DNA of 64,000 nucleotides from CAVVYW01 sp963752605 (GCA_963752605.1 CAVVYW010000006.1:310001-374000), one strand, 5' to 3'; shown: positions 53,877 through 63,268, counted from the stretch's first letter. The notes: generated by a model from the letters alone, not told the origin. Translations and numbers: made by a program.

Positions 53877-53930
53877 ATGGGGCTCACGCCCCGTTTCGCC
53901 TAAGAACGGCCCGCACCTCGCGGGCCGTTC
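53877..53930 (+). ncRNA. Structured RNA unit 2: second copy with compensatory changes
   Basis: Same plan as unit 1: a 7-bp hairpin (53877-53894, loop TCAC), linker TTCGCCTAA, and an 11-bp hairpin (53904-53930, loop ACCTC). Relative to unit 1, A-T becomes G-C in the small stem, and G-C and T-A become A-T and A-T in the large stem, so both sides changed together. The rest of 53593-54063 holds the tRNA-like RNA, a palindrome at 53990-54004 and a -10-like box. Confidence 0.6.
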
Positions 53931-53989
53931 GCCGTAGGCGGCCCGTCGAGCCGCGTCAGCCACAGGGTGGAAACCGCGCTAATTACCCT

Positions 53990-54013
53990 AATCTCGATCA
54001 GATTTGCTATGTT
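53990..54013 (+). promoter_or_regulatory. Candidate operator and -10 box of the sulfite reductase operon
   Basis: Inverted repeat AATCT-CGATC-AGATT at 53990-54004, followed by TATGTT at 54008-54013 as a possible -10 box. It lies about 55 bp before the sulfite reductase start. The Rrf2-family gene at the end of the cluster is a candidate binding factor; this is inference. Confidence 0.4.
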
Positions 54014-54063
54014 GGTGCGGCCCTAGGGTGGGCACGTACGCGTACGCGATCCGAAGGGACCAG

Positions 54064-55959
54064 GTGGAGCCCGTCTCCGCGCCATCCAAGGACTTCAAGA
54101 AGCGCGCCTCGGCCGACACCCTCGACCAGGAGGTCGGCAAGAAGCAGCACGGCAAGGGCAAGGTCGGCAGCCTCGAGAACCCCGAGGTCTACGAGAACGT
54201 CCCGGGGCACATCATCCCGATCCTCGAGCGCGAGTTCGACGACTTCGACAACGAGGCGGCGACCTTCCTCCGCGGCGAGCAGACCGAGGAGCAGTTCATC
54301 GGCTTCCGCCTCAAGCAGGGCGTCTACGGCCAGCGCCAGCCCGACGTCCAGATGATCCGCGTGAAGCTCCCCTTCGGCGGGGTCAGCCCCGAGCAGATGG
54401 AGGCCTTCGCTGACGCGATCGAGCAGTTCGCGCCGCTCAACAAGGGCCACATCACCACCCGCCAGAACATCCAGATCCACCACATCCCGCTCGCCGACGC
54501 CGCCGAGTTCATCCGCATGATCTCCGAGGCTGGCCTCTCCTCCCGCGAGGGCTGCGGGAACACGATCCGCAACGTCACCGGTGACCCGTGGGCCGGCGTC
54601 TCCGAGGACGAGCCGTTCGACCCCACGCCCTACACGGCCGCCTACCAGCGCTACTTCGTCCGCCACCCGACGACGCAGCTGATGCCGCGGAAGGTGAAGA
54701 CCGCCTTCAGCGCCTCCGACGACGACCGCGCGATCACCGGCATCCACGATGTCGGCTTTATCCCCAAGGTCAAGGAGGTCGACGGCAAGGAGGTTCGCGG
54801 CGTCGAGGTCCGGATCGGCGGCGGCACCTCGATCATGCCCCGCGTCGCCCCCACCCTCTACGAGTTCGTCGAGCTCGACAACGGCGACTACCTCAAGGTG
54901 ACCGAGGCCGCGCTGCGCATCTTCGACCGCCAGAACTGGCTGCGCGCCAACCGCATGCGCGCCCGGATCAAGGTCCTGGTCGACAAGATCGGGATGGACG
55001 CGTTCCGCGAGATGGTCGAGGAGGAGCTGAAGGGCGACTGGGTCAGCGAGCGCGACTTCACGATCGACCACCTGCTCTACGTGCACGACGAGGAGGCGAA
55101 CGCCCCCGCCGTCCCCGAGAGCTACGGCTCCCCGAACGGCGATCGCTCCGAGTTCGACGCGTGGGTTGACGCCAACGTCAAGCCCCAGCGGCAGAAGGGG
55201 TTCGTGACCGCGACCGCCAAGGTGATCCGCGGCGACCTCACCCCCGAGCAGTTCCGCGGCCTGGCGGCGATCATGCGCGACTTCTCTGGCGGCTACGCCC
55301 GCACCACGGTCCAGCAGAACCTGGTCCTGCGCTGGGTCCGTGAGGAGTCGCTCTACGACGTCTGGCAGCGGTTGAAGGACCTGGGAGTGGGAGAAGCCGG
55401 TGCGATGCAGATCAACGACGTCGTCAGCTGCCCCGGCACCGACAGCTGCAAGCTCGGGATCACCAGCTCGATGGGCCTGAATAGGGCGATCGAGAAACGG
55501 ATCGAGGAGATGGAGATCACCGACCCCCTCACCAAGGGCATCCACATCAAGATGAGCGGCTGCCCGAACGGCTGCGCCCAGCACCACATCGGCACGATCG
55601 GCTTCTACGGCGCCTCGATCAAGGTGGGCGACCACACCATCCCCGCCTACATCCCGCACATCGGCGGCAACTTCGAGGGCGGCGACGTCGTCTTCGGCGC
55701 CCGTCTCAAGGCGCGGCTGCCGGCCAAGCGCGTCCCCGACGCGGTGGAGCGCTGGATCCGCCATTACGAGGCTGAGCGGAACGACGGCGAGAACTTCCGG
55801 GACTTCGCCGAGCGAATCGGCACCGAGCCCTTCGAGGAGCTGATCTCCGACCTCAAGCTGCCGGTTGAGTTCAATGCCGAGAACCTCCTGCACTTCATCG
55901 ACTGGAACCGCACCGAGGCCTACAAGGTCGAGCGCGGCGAGGGCGAGTGCGCGGTCTGA
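54064..55959 (+). CDS. Assimilatory sulfite (or nitrite) reductase, siroheme and 4Fe-4S, ferredoxin-type
   Basis: A 631-residue siroheme reductase that reduces sulfite to sulfide. It has the two-repeat organisation with the half motif NIQIHHIPLADAAEFIRMI and the cluster-binding cysteines C456, C462, C500 and C504 (CPGTDSCKLG and CPNGCAQHH). The first ~20 residues upstream of the GTG at 54064 are absent in relatives, so this start was chosen. The surrounding genes (APS/PAPS reductase, ATP sulfurylase, APS kinase) favour sulfite over nitrite. Siroheme would come from the enzyme at 17681. Confidence 0.9.
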   Translation: MEPVSAPSKDFKKRASADTLDQEVGKKQHGKGKVGSLENPEVYENVPGHIIPILEREFDDFDNEAATFLRGEQTEEQFIGFRLKQGVYGQRQPDVQMIRVKLPFGGVSPEQMEAFADAIEQFAPLNKGHITTRQNIQIHHIPLADAAEFIRMISEAGLSSREGCGNTIRNVTGDPWAGVSEDEPFDPTPYTAAYQRYFVRHPTTQLMPRKVKTAFSASDDDRAITGIHDVGFIPKVKEVDGKEVRGVEVRIGGGTSIMPRVAPTLYEFVELDNGDYLKVTEAALRIFDRQNWLRANRMRARIKVLVDKIGMDAFREMVEEELKGDWVSERDFTIDHLLYVHDEEANAPAVPESYGSPNGDRSEFDAWVDANVKPQRQKGFVTATAKVIRGDLTPEQFRGLAAIMRDFSGGYARTTVQQNLVLRWVREESLYDVWQRLKDLGVGEAGAMQINDVVSCPGTDSCKLGITSSMGLNRAIEKRIEEMEITDPLTKGIHIKMSGCPNGCAQHHIGTIGFYGASIKVGDHTIPAYIPHIGGNFEGGDVVFGARLKARLPAKRVPDAVERWIRHYEAERNDGENFRDFAERIGTEPFEELISDLKLPVEFNAENLLHFIDWNRTEAYKVERGEGECAV

Positions 55960-56025
55960 TGGAGCAGGCCACCACAGTCGAACGGCAATGGTCGCAAGGG
56001 CATCCTCCATGAGGGCAACGGAGCC

Positions 56026-56715
56026 GTGGCCACGTCCGAGCTCGAGATCCCCGAGATCGACGCCCCGGACCTCGAGGACGCCAGCGCCGAGGAGGCGCTG
56101 CGCTGGGCGCTGGAGACGTTCAACCCGAGCATGTACATCGCCTGCTCCTTCCAGAAGACGAGCTCGGTCACGGTCCACCTGGCGACCCAGATCGACCCGG
56201 AGGCGAGGTTCTTCTACCTCGACACGGACGTCCTCTTCCCCGAGACCTACGAAACCCGCGACGCGCTCGAGGAGCGCTACGGGATCAAGTTCCACCGCTA
56301 CAGCTCGATGACCCTCGAGCAGCAGGCCGGGCTGTACGGCGACCAGCTCTGGAGCCGCGACCCCGACGCGTGCTGCGGGATCCGCAAGGTCGACCCGATG
56401 CGCTCGGCGCTCGCGGCCGTCGACTGCTGGGTCTCAGGCATCCGCCGCAAGGACACCCAGGCGCGCGCGAACGCGCCGAAGTTCGCCTGGGACAAGCGCT
56501 TCGGCCTGTGGAAGCTCAACCCGCTCGCCGACTGGTCGGAGGAGCAGGTCTGGGACTACATCCACGAGCACAACATTCCCTACAACCCGCTTCACGACGA
56601 GGGTTATCCCTCGATCGGCTGCACCCACTGCACCCGGAAGCCGGCGGCCGGCGAGGACGCGCGGGCCGGGCGCTGGGCCGGTTCCGAGAAGACCGAGTGC
56701 GGCCTCCACGGCTGA
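56026..56715 (+). CDS. cysH: Adenylylsulfate/PAPS reductase (4Fe-4S type)
   Basis: A 229-residue thioredoxin- or glutaredoxin-linked reductase that makes sulfite from APS or PAPS. Cysteine pair CCGIRK (res. about 115-116) and CTHC near the C-terminus form the 4Fe-4S motif of the APS-reducing subtype; the catalytic Cys is C226 in ECGLHG. YIACSFQKTSSV is the nucleotide loop. Because a separate CysC exists, both APS and PAPS could be present; the cluster motif favours APS as substrate. The GTG start is 66 bp after the sulfite reductase. Confidence 0.92.
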   Translation: MATSELEIPEIDAPDLEDASAEEALRWALETFNPSMYIACSFQKTSSVTVHLATQIDPEARFFYLDTDVLFPETYETRDALEERYGIKFHRYSSMTLEQQAGLYGDQLWSRDPDACCGIRKVDPMRSALAAVDCWVSGIRRKDTQARANAPKFAWDKRFGLWKLNPLADWSEEQVWDYIHEHNIPYNPLHDEGYPSIGCTHCTRKPAAGEDARAGRWAGSEKTECGLHG

Positions 56716-56795
56716 TTTCCTGACCGGGCGCCGGATCGCGGGCGCTTCGCTACCCTACGCCGCCGCTTCCTGACCTTCTTGATCCTCTTTAGCCA

Positions 56796-57872
56796 ATGAC
56801 CCAGACCAAGACCAAGCTCCAGCTCACCGAGCGCCAGACCGCCGACTTCGAGATGATCGGCAACGGCGGCTTTGCCCCCCTCACCGGCCCCCAGGGCTCC
56901 GAGGACTGGAAGAGCGTCGTCGAGGACATGACGCTCACCAGCGGCGAGTACTGGCCGATCCCGATCACCCTGGCGACCGACCTCGACGTCTCCGAGGGAG
57001 ACACGGTGGAGATCGAGAGCGACGAGGGCGAGGCGCTGGGCCGGCTCGAGGTGAGCGAGGTCTTCGAGCGCGACCTCGAGGCCGAAGCCGAGAACGTCTA
57101 CCGGACCGGCGACAAGGAGCACCCCGGCGTCGCCGCGATCTACGAGGAGGGCGCCCGCTGCATCGCGGGCACCTATGAGGTGGACGAGCTGCCGAAGCAC
57201 GAGCAGGCGTTCACCAAGCGTCAGCTCAGCCCCGAGGAGACCCGAAAGGCGTTCCAGGACCGCGGCTGGAAGCGGATCGTCGCCTTCCAGACCCGCAACC
57301 CGATCCACCGCGCCCACGAGCACGTCACCAAGACCGCGCTGGAGATCACCGACGGGCTGATGATCCACCCCCTCATCGGCAAGACCAAGGAGGGCGACAT
57401 CCCCGCAGAGGTGCGGATGCGCTGCTACGAGGTCCTGATGGAGGACTACTACCCCGACGACCGCGTGATCCTCAACGTCTTTCCCTCGAAGATGCACTAC
57501 GCCGGTCCCCGCGAGGCGATCCTCCACGCGATCGCCCGCCGGAACTACGGGTGCACCCACTTCATCGTCGGCCGCGACCACGCCGGCGTCGGCGACTACT
57601 ACGGGACCTACGAGGCCCAGGAGATCTTCGAGGACCTCGACCTCGACAAGCTCGGCATCCAGCCACTCTTCTTCGAACACACCTTCTGGTGCAACAAGTG
57701 CGAGGGGATGGCCTCCGGCAAGACCTGCCCCCACGGGCAGGATGACCACGTCTTCCTCAGCGGCACCAAGGTGCGCGAGATGCTCGGCAACGGCGAGAAG
57801 CCACCGCAGGAGTTCAGCCGTCCCGAGGTCGCACAGATCCTGATCGACGCATACAGCGCCAACGAGGCGTAG
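56796..57872 (+). CDS. sat: Sulfate adenylyltransferase (ATP sulfurylase), Sat type
   Basis: A 358-residue single-chain ATP sulfurylase that activates sulfate to APS. Family sites: FQTRNPIHRAHEHV (ATP phosphate loop), FPSKMHYAGPREAILHA and VGRDHAGVGDYY. A zinc-like CNKC...C segment (FWCNKCEGMASGKTCPHG) occurs near the C-terminus as in the Sat type. Slightly short for the family (about 380-390). It is 10 nt before cysC. Confidence 0.93.
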   Translation: MTQTKTKLQLTERQTADFEMIGNGGFAPLTGPQGSEDWKSVVEDMTLTSGEYWPIPITLATDLDVSEGDTVEIESDEGEALGRLEVSEVFERDLEAEAENVYRTGDKEHPGVAAIYEEGARCIAGTYEVDELPKHEQAFTKRQLSPEETRKAFQDRGWKRIVAFQTRNPIHRAHEHVTKTALEITDGLMIHPLIGKTKEGDIPAEVRMRCYEVLMEDYYPDDRVILNVFPSKMHYAGPREAILHAIARRNYGCTHFIVGRDHAGVGDYYGTYEAQEIFEDLDLDKLGIQPLFFEHTFWCNKCEGMASGKTCPHGQDDHVFLSGTKVREMLGNGEKPPQEFSRPEVAQILIDAYSANEA

Positions 57873-57882
57873 GAAGGAAGCG

Positions 57883-58434
57883 ATGTCTGACGAGAAGGGC
57901 TTCACCCTCTGGTTCACCGGCCTCTCCGGGGCGGGCAAGACGACCATCTCCAAGGAAGTCGAGGAGCAGCTTCGGTCCCGCGGCTCCAGGCTCGAGATCC
58001 TCGACGGCGACGTGGTGCGGGAGAACCTCTCCAAGGGGCTCGGGTTCTCCAAGGAGGACCGGGACACCAATATCCGCCGCATTGCCTTCGTCGCCGACCT
58101 GCTCTCGCGCAACGGCGTGCCGGTGATCACCGCGGCCATCTCCCCCTACCGCGAGCTCCGCGACGAGGCCCGCGACCTGATGGGCGACCGCTTCATCGAG
58201 GTCTTCGTCAAGGCCTCGGTCGAGGTCTGCGCCGACCGTGATCCCAAGGGCCTCTACGAGAAGGCCTTCGCCGGCGAGATCAAGGAGTTCACCGGTGTCT
58301 CGGACCCCTACGAGGAGCCGCTCAACGCCGAGCTCACGCTCGACACCGAGAACGAAAGCCCCGAGGAGTCGGCCGGCAAGATCCTCGCGCTGCTCGAGGA
58401 GCGGCAGCTGATTCCGGTCGCCGAGCCCGCCTAG
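57883..58434 (+). CDS. cysC: Adenylylsulfate kinase
   Basis: A 183-residue APS kinase: P-loop FTGLSGAGKTTIS, LDGDVVRENLSKGLGFSKEDRDTNIRRI (APS loop) and VFVKASVEVCADRDPKGLYEKA lid. It makes PAPS for sulfation or for reduction. A ribosome site AAGGAAG precedes the ATG. It converges with the PHP gene, with a 4-nt overlap of the stop codons. Confidence 0.94.
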   Translation: MSDEKGFTLWFTGLSGAGKTTISKEVEEQLRSRGSRLEILDGDVVRENLSKGLGFSKEDRDTNIRRIAFVADLLSRNGVPVITAAISPYRELRDEARDLMGDRFIEVFVKASVEVCADRDPKGLYEKAFAGEIKEFTGVSDPYEEPLNAELTLDTENESPEESAGKILALLEERQLIPVAEPA

Positions 58435-59246
58435 GCGGCGGGTCTCTCCGGGAGCTCGGCCGTGCCGAGGTCATAGGTCGGATAGGCGCAGAAGGCGTTG
58501 AACATCTTGTGCGAGGGGCCGTGAAAATCCGAGGAGCCTGTCGCAGCGAGTCCCCGGTCCCTGCACACCTCGAGCAGGAACTCGGTCTGCGCGCGGTCGT
58601 GGGCCGGGTAGAAGACCTCCACCCCGTCCAGGGACAGGTCGTCGATCAGCGCCGCCACCTGAGAGGGCTCGTCCATGTCCCAGAAGGGATGAGCGAGCAC
58701 GACCGCGCCCCCGGCCTCCTGGATGAGCCTCGCCGCCTCCCGGGCCGTGGGCCAGGTCCGCGCCACGAACGCCTTCGCACCCGGCACCAGCCACTCCTCG
58801 AAGAAGGGCGACATCTCCTCCGGCTTGACGCCGGCGGCCTTGGCGATGTGCGGGCGCCCCACCGAGGCCGCGTCCCCCGCCTGCGCGATCGCGTCCTCCA
58901 GCTTGACCGGGACGCCCTGGGAGTTGAGCCGCTCGACGATCTGCTCGGCGCGGGTCACGCGCTCCGCCTGCGCGCGCTCGCAGGCCGGAGCCATTGCCGC
59001 CGTGTCGATCCAGTAACCCAGCATGTGCAGGTCGTCGATCGACTCGTGCACACAGGACATCTCGGCCGCCGGCACCAGGGCGAGGTCCAGCTCGCGCGCC
59101 GCGTCCGACGCCTCGCCGATGCCATCCACCGCGTCGTGGTCGGTGAGTGCGAGGGTCGTCACGCCCGCCTTCGCCGCCGCGGCGACCACCTCGGCGGGCG
59201 GCAGCTCGCCGTCCGAGACGGTCGAGTGGCTCTGCAGGTCCAGCAT
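58431..59246 (-). CDS. PHP-domain phosphoesterase, possibly 3'(2'),5'-bisphosphate (PAP) phosphatase
   Basis: A 271-residue metal-dependent phosphoesterase. Metal-site motifs: LQSHSTVSDGELPP, TDHDAVDG, VLAHPF, then GSSDFHGPSHK. The YciV/RNase-AM group of PHP enzymes hydrolyses 3',5'-bisphosphate nucleotides such as pAp, a by-product of PAPS use. Its place inside the sulfate cluster supports that role, but is not proof. It could also act on oligonucleotides or other phosphoesters. It is divergent to the Rrf2 gene. Confidence 0.82.
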   Translation of the reverse strand: MLDLQSHSTVSDGELPPAEVVAAAAKAGVTTLALTDHDAVDGIGEASDAARELDLALVPAAEMSCVHESIDDLHMLGYWIDTAAMAPACERAQAERVTRAEQIVERLNSQGVPVKLEDAIAQAGDAASVGRPHIAKAAGVKPEEMSPFFEEWLVPGAKAFVARTWPTAREAARLIQEAGGAVVLAHPFWDMDEPSQVAALIDDLSLDGVEVFYPAHDRAQTEFLLEVCRDRGLAATGSSDFHGPSHKMFNAFCAYPTYDLGTAELPERPAA

Positions 59247-59257
59247 CGGGTGAGGAT

Positions 59258-59713
59258 ATGAGGATCAGCGCCAAGGCCGACTACGCCGTCCGCGCCGCCG
59301 TGGAGATGGCGGCCGCCGGCGACGAGCCGGTGAAGGGGGAAAAGCTCGCCGACGCCCAGGACATCCCGCTCCAGTTCCTCGAGCACATCCTGCTCGAGCT
59401 GAAGCACGCGCGGCTGGTCCGCGCCCGCCGGGGCGCTCGCGGCGGCTACTGGCTCGCGAAGCCGCCGGAGGAGATCACCCTCGCCAGCGTGATCAGGGCC
59501 GTGGAGGGTCCCCTGGCCAACATCCAGGACCAGGCCCCGGAGGCCACCAAGTACCCCGGTACCTCGAAGGAGCTCACCGACGTCTGGATCGCCGTCCGCG
59601 CCAGCCTCCGCCGGGTGCTCGAGCGCGTCACGATCGCCGACCTGCGCGACGGCAAGATCCCCGCCGAGGTCCTGGCTCTGACCGAGGACGAGGGCGCCTG
59701 GCTCACCCGCTGA
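59258..59713 (+). CDS. Rrf2-family transcriptional regulator
   Basis: A 151-residue regulator with MRISAKADYAVRAAVEMAAA, a winged helix, and RARRGARGGYWLAKPPEEITLASVIRAVEGPL. It lacks cysteines, so it does not bind an Fe-S cluster as IscR does; it resembles the cysteine-metabolism (CymR-like) branch. Context suggests control of the sulfur genes. Start ATG at 59258. Confidence 0.85.
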   Translation: MRISAKADYAVRAAVEMAAAGDEPVKGEKLADAQDIPLQFLEHILLELKHARLVRARRGARGGYWLAKPPEEITLASVIRAVEGPLANIQDQAPEATKYPGTSKELTDVWIAVRASLRRVLERVTIADLRDGKIPAEVLALTEDEGAWLTR

Positions 59714-59730
59714 GCGGGTAGGTCAGGGCT

Positions 59731-60685
59731 ATGGATCCGGCCATCGTCTGCTTCGGTTTCGGCGTCGGGTTCCTGGTCGGATTGACCGGGATGGGCGGTG
59801 GATCCCTGATGACGCCGCTGCTGATCCTGGTGTTCGGGATCAAGCCGGTGACTGCGATTGGCACGGACATCTTCTACGCGGCGGTCACCAAGACCGCGGG
59901 CGGCTGGCGCCACCTGAAGCTGAAGACGGTGAACCTGCCGCTTACCTTCTGGATGGCGTGCGGCAGCGTCCCTTCCGCGATCGCAGGGGTCTGGGCCCTT
60001 GACATCCTCAAGGGCGAGCTGGGGGACGACCTGGACGAGACCGTGTTCGCGATCCTCGCCTCCTGTCTCCTGGTGGTCGGCTCGATCACGTTGCTGCGGA
60101 GCCTCTTCCTCGCCAACAAGGTGACCGAGCGGGCCGACTTCGAGCTCCACACGATCCACAAGGTCGCCGCGGTTGGGATCGGCGCCACCACCGGCTTCGT
60201 CATCGGCCTCAGCTCCGCCGGCAGCGGCACCGTGATCGCGATCATGCTGATCGCGATCTATCGGCTCACTCCCCAGAAGGTGGTGGGAACGGACGTCTTC
60301 CATGCGGCCATCCTGCTCTGGGCCGCCGGGATCGCCCACGGTCATCGGTGGCAACGTTGACTTCGGACTCGCCGGCAACATCCTGGTCGGATCGGTGCCG
60401 GGGGTGATCCTCGGCTCGAACATGTCTGTGAAGTGGCCGCAGGGCCTCCTGCGCACCGCGCTCGGAATCGTCCTGATCGCGGCTGGGGTGGCGCTGCTGG
60501 GCAAAGCCGACACCCAGCTGGTGCCGTTCGCCCTCGGATTCGCAGTGATCTCCTTTGCCGGGCTGTTCGGAATCCAGTACGCGTTGCGCAGAGAGGTCGA
60601 GGCCGATCCCGACGAGCAGGAGGCAATGCGGCGCGCCAGGGCGGTGGCGGTGCTGGGCGACGAGATGCCGGCCATCCCTCGCTGA
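59731..60685 (+). CDS. TSUP-family (TauE/SafE) permease, one frameshift
   Basis: About 318 residues with eight helices: FGVGFLVGLTGMGGGSLMTPLLI, GTDIFYAAVTKTAGG and GLSSAGSGTVIAIMLIAIYRL with a second family G(T)DVFHAAILL. The frame breaks at 60340-60341 (one extra G), and repair gives GIAHVIGGNVDFGLAGNIL. Such permeases move sulfite, sulfate or small organic sulfonates; with the flanking genes it is likely a sulfur-compound transporter. Start ATG at 59731. Confidence 0.85.
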
Positions 60686-60720
60686 TCGCCCCCGGCGACC
60701 AGCCGTAATACTCCCGCGCC

Positions 60721-62487
60721 ATGTTCGAGAAGGTCCTGGTGGCGAACCGGGGCGAGATCGCCATCCGCGTGATGAGGGCCCTGCGCGAGATGAAGATCGG
60801 GTCGGTCGCCGTCTACTCCGAGATAGATCGCGACGCGCCTCACGTCCGTGAGGCGGACGAGGCGTTCCTTCTCGGCCCGGCCTCGCCAGCCGAGAGCTAC
60901 CTGAACGTCGAGAAGATCCTCGAGACGGCCCAGAAGGCGGGCGCCGAGGCGATCCATCCCGGCTACGGCTTCCTGGCCGAGAACGCTCCCTTCGCGGAGG
61001 CCTGCGAGAAGGCGAAGGTCACCTTCATCGGGCCGCCCGCCAAGGCGATCGAGGCGATGGGGTCGAAGACGGAGGCCCGGCAGATCATGGAGAAGGCCGG
61101 GGTCCCGATCGTCCCCGGCGTCACCGAGCCGGTCGAGACCGTCGAGGACGCCAAGCCGATCGCGAAGGAGATCGGCTACCCGATCGCCGTCAAGGCTGCC
61201 GGCGGCGGGGGTGGCAAGGGCTTCCGCGTGGCCATGAAGGCGGGTGAGCTCAAGGACGCCTTCGAGGGCGCCTCCCGCGAGGGCGAGAAGTTCTTCAGCG
61301 ATCCCACGGTCTACCTGGAGCGCTACCTCGAGGACCCCCGGCACGTCGAGGTCCAGGTGCTCGCTGACTCGAAGGGGAACGTCATCCACCTGGGCGAGCG
61401 CGACTGCTCGATCCAGCGCCGCCACCAGAAGCTGATCGAGGAGGCGCCGGGCCCGCAGGTGGACGAGGAGATGCGCGAGCGAATCGGCAAGATCGCCACC
61501 GACGCCGCCGCCGCGGTCGGCTATCGCTCCGCGGGCACGGTCGAGGGCCTCCAGGTGGGCGAGGACTACTTCTTCCTCGAGATGAACACCCGGGTGCAGG
61601 TCGAGCACTGCGTGACCGAGATGGTCACCGGGTTCGACATCGTCCGGGAGCAGATCCGGGTCGCCGCGGGCGAGAAGCTCTCGATCTCCCAGGAGGACGT
61701 CGAGCTGCGCGGCCACGCGATCGAGTGCCGGATCAACGCCGAGGCGGCGCACAAGAACTTCGCGCCCGCGCCCGGGGCGATCACCAGCTACCACGAGCCG
61801 GCCGGTCCGGGGGTGCGGGTCGATTCGGGCGTCGAGGCGGGCTCAGAGGTGACCCCGATGTACGACCCGATGGTCGCCAAGCTGATCGTCTGGGACCTCG
61901 ACCGCGAGCTCGCCACCGCGCGCATGCTGCGCGCCCTCGACGAGTACGAGGTCGGAGGCCTCACCACGCTGATCCCCTTCCACAAGGCGATCCTCGACAC
62001 CAAGCAGTGGCAGAAGGGCGAGACCTGCCGCGACCTGATCGAGGACAAGAAGTGGCTGAAGTCCCTCGCACCCGAGGAGGCGCCCAAGGGCGAGGCCGAC
62101 GAAGAAGACGACGAGAAGGTCACCCGCGATTACCAAGTTGAAGTTGGGGGAAAGCTCTTCGACGTCAAGGTGATCGGAGAGGCCGGCGCCGCGGCCCCGG
62201 CCGGTGGCGGCCCAGGCCTGCGCAAGCCGCCGAAGCGGGAAGCGGCCGCCAGGGGCGCCGCGGCCTCGGCCGCCAGCGAAGACCTGGTTTCACCGCTTCA
62301 GGGGACGATCCTCAAGGTCGCCGTCGAGCAGGGCGCCGAGGTCACCGAGGGCGACCTGGTCTGCGTGATCGAGGCGATGAAGATGGAGAACGAGATCACC
62401 GCCCACCGGGCGGGCAAAGTGACCGAGCTGCCGATCTCGGAGGGCTCCTCGGTCAACTCCGGGGATCAGCTGGCGAAGATCGAGTAG
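60721..62487 (+). CDS. Acetyl/propionyl-CoA carboxylase alpha subunit (biotin carboxylase plus BCCP)
   Basis: A 588-residue enzyme. N-terminal biotin carboxylase: MFEKVLVANRGEIAIRVMRAL, HPGYGFLAENAPF, VKAAGGGGGKGF (ATP loop) and MNTRVQVEHCVTEM. A linker rich in Ala/Pro leads to the biotinyl domain, with biotin-accepting K554 in EAMKMENE. It pairs with the carboxyltransferase at 48844. An AATACT box 8 nt before the ATG suggests leaderless transcription. Neighbouring genes are of the sulfur cluster, so the unit may be transcribed alone. Confidence 0.93.
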   Translation: MFEKVLVANRGEIAIRVMRALREMKIGSVAVYSEIDRDAPHVREADEAFLLGPASPAESYLNVEKILETAQKAGAEAIHPGYGFLAENAPFAEACEKAKVTFIGPPAKAIEAMGSKTEARQIMEKAGVPIVPGVTEPVETVEDAKPIAKEIGYPIAVKAAGGGGGKGFRVAMKAGELKDAFEGASREGEKFFSDPTVYLERYLEDPRHVEVQVLADSKGNVIHLGERDCSIQRRHQKLIEEAPGPQVDEEMRERIGKIATDAAAAVGYRSAGTVEGLQVGEDYFFLEMNTRVQVEHCVTEMVTGFDIVREQIRVAAGEKLSISQEDVELRGHAIECRINAEAAHKNFAPAPGAITSYHEPAGPGVRVDSGVEAGSEVTPMYDPMVAKLIVWDLDRELATARMLRALDEYEVGGLTTLIPFHKAILDTKQWQKGETCRDLIEDKKWLKSLAPEEAPKGEADEEDDEKVTRDYQVEVGGKLFDVKVIGEAGAAAPAGGGPGLRKPPKREAAARGAAASAASEDLVSPLQGTILKVAVEQGAEVTEGDLVCVIEAMKMENEITAHRAGKVTELPISEGSSVNSGDQLAKIE

Positions 62488-62489
62488 CG

Positions 62490-63173
62490 CTACTTCGCGC
62501 CGAGCTTCGCGGCGGCCTCGCGGAAGTTCCTGACCGTCGCATCGGGCGCCTTGCGGCCCTCCAGCTTCTCGCCGTGCCGGTTGACCCAGATCACCGGGAC
62601 CTTCCTCTTGATGCAGGGCGCGATGTCGGCGTCGTAGCTAGAGGCGATGTGGACCCAGCCCTGCTTGCCGCCCATGCGCCGGGCCGTCTCACGGAAGTGG
62701 GTCTCATCCGGCTTATAGCTGCGGACCTGCTGAGCGGTGACGACGAGATCGAGCTCGGCGCGGATGTGGCGGCGCGAGATGCCGAGCAGCTTGTCGTCGA
62801 TGTTGGAGACGATCCCGATCTCGTACCGCTCCTTGAGCCGGTCCATCGCGGCGTTCGCCTCCCGAAAAGGGGGCCATGACCCCACGCTGTCGGGGAGGAA
62901 CTGGGCGCGCGAGGGCTCGAGCGTCCAGCCGATCTCCTCCGCGACAGTGACGGCCCCGCGGCGCAGGACCTCGGCGTAGAGCTCGTAGGAGCCGGACATG
63001 ATCTGCGCCTGGACCTCGAAGAAGCGCTCCAGCAGCGCCTTCGTGTCCAGGGTGAGCCCGTCGCGCTCCGCCTCCTTCTCGAAGGCATCGGTGATCCCCT
63101 TCTCCCAGTCGATCAGGGTCCCGTAGCAGTCGGTGGTCACGACCTTGATCTCTTTGAGCTTGGGAAGGGCCAT
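62490..63173 (-). CDS. HAD-superfamily hydrolase, haloacid dehalogenase type II-like
   Basis: A 227-residue hydrolase. Asp nucleophile in motif I TTDCYGTLIDWEKG (D15), motif II SNID, Lys in YKPDETHF, and a Ser-Tyr-Asp end motif (ASSYDADI). It resembles 2-haloacid dehalogenases (DxYGTL), but many such proteins are phosphatases. It converges with the biotin carboxylase with a 2-nt gap. Confidence 0.82.
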   Translation of the reverse strand: MALPKLKEIKVVTTDCYGTLIDWEKGITDAFEKEAERDGLTLDTKALLERFFEVQAQIMSGSYELYAEVLRRGAVTVAEEIGWTLEPSRAQFLPDSVGSWPPFREANAAMDRLKERYEIGIVSNIDDKLLGISRRHIRAELDLVVTAQQVRSYKPDETHFRETARRMGGKQGWVHIASSYDADIAPCIKRKVPVIWVNRHGEKLEGRKAPDATVRNFREAAAKLGAK

Positions 63174-63268
63174 TGGCGAGCGCGGGATTATCGCAATTAG
63201 CGATAGCCGACCGACCGACGCCCTTCGGTGCCGGGCGCTGGGTTGCTCAGATAGCCTTTCGCGGCCCC

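Noticed and set aside
54007..56295. 762-codon open frame antisense to sulfite reductase
   Set aside because: No recognisable domain; mirrors the strongly biased codons of the real gene.
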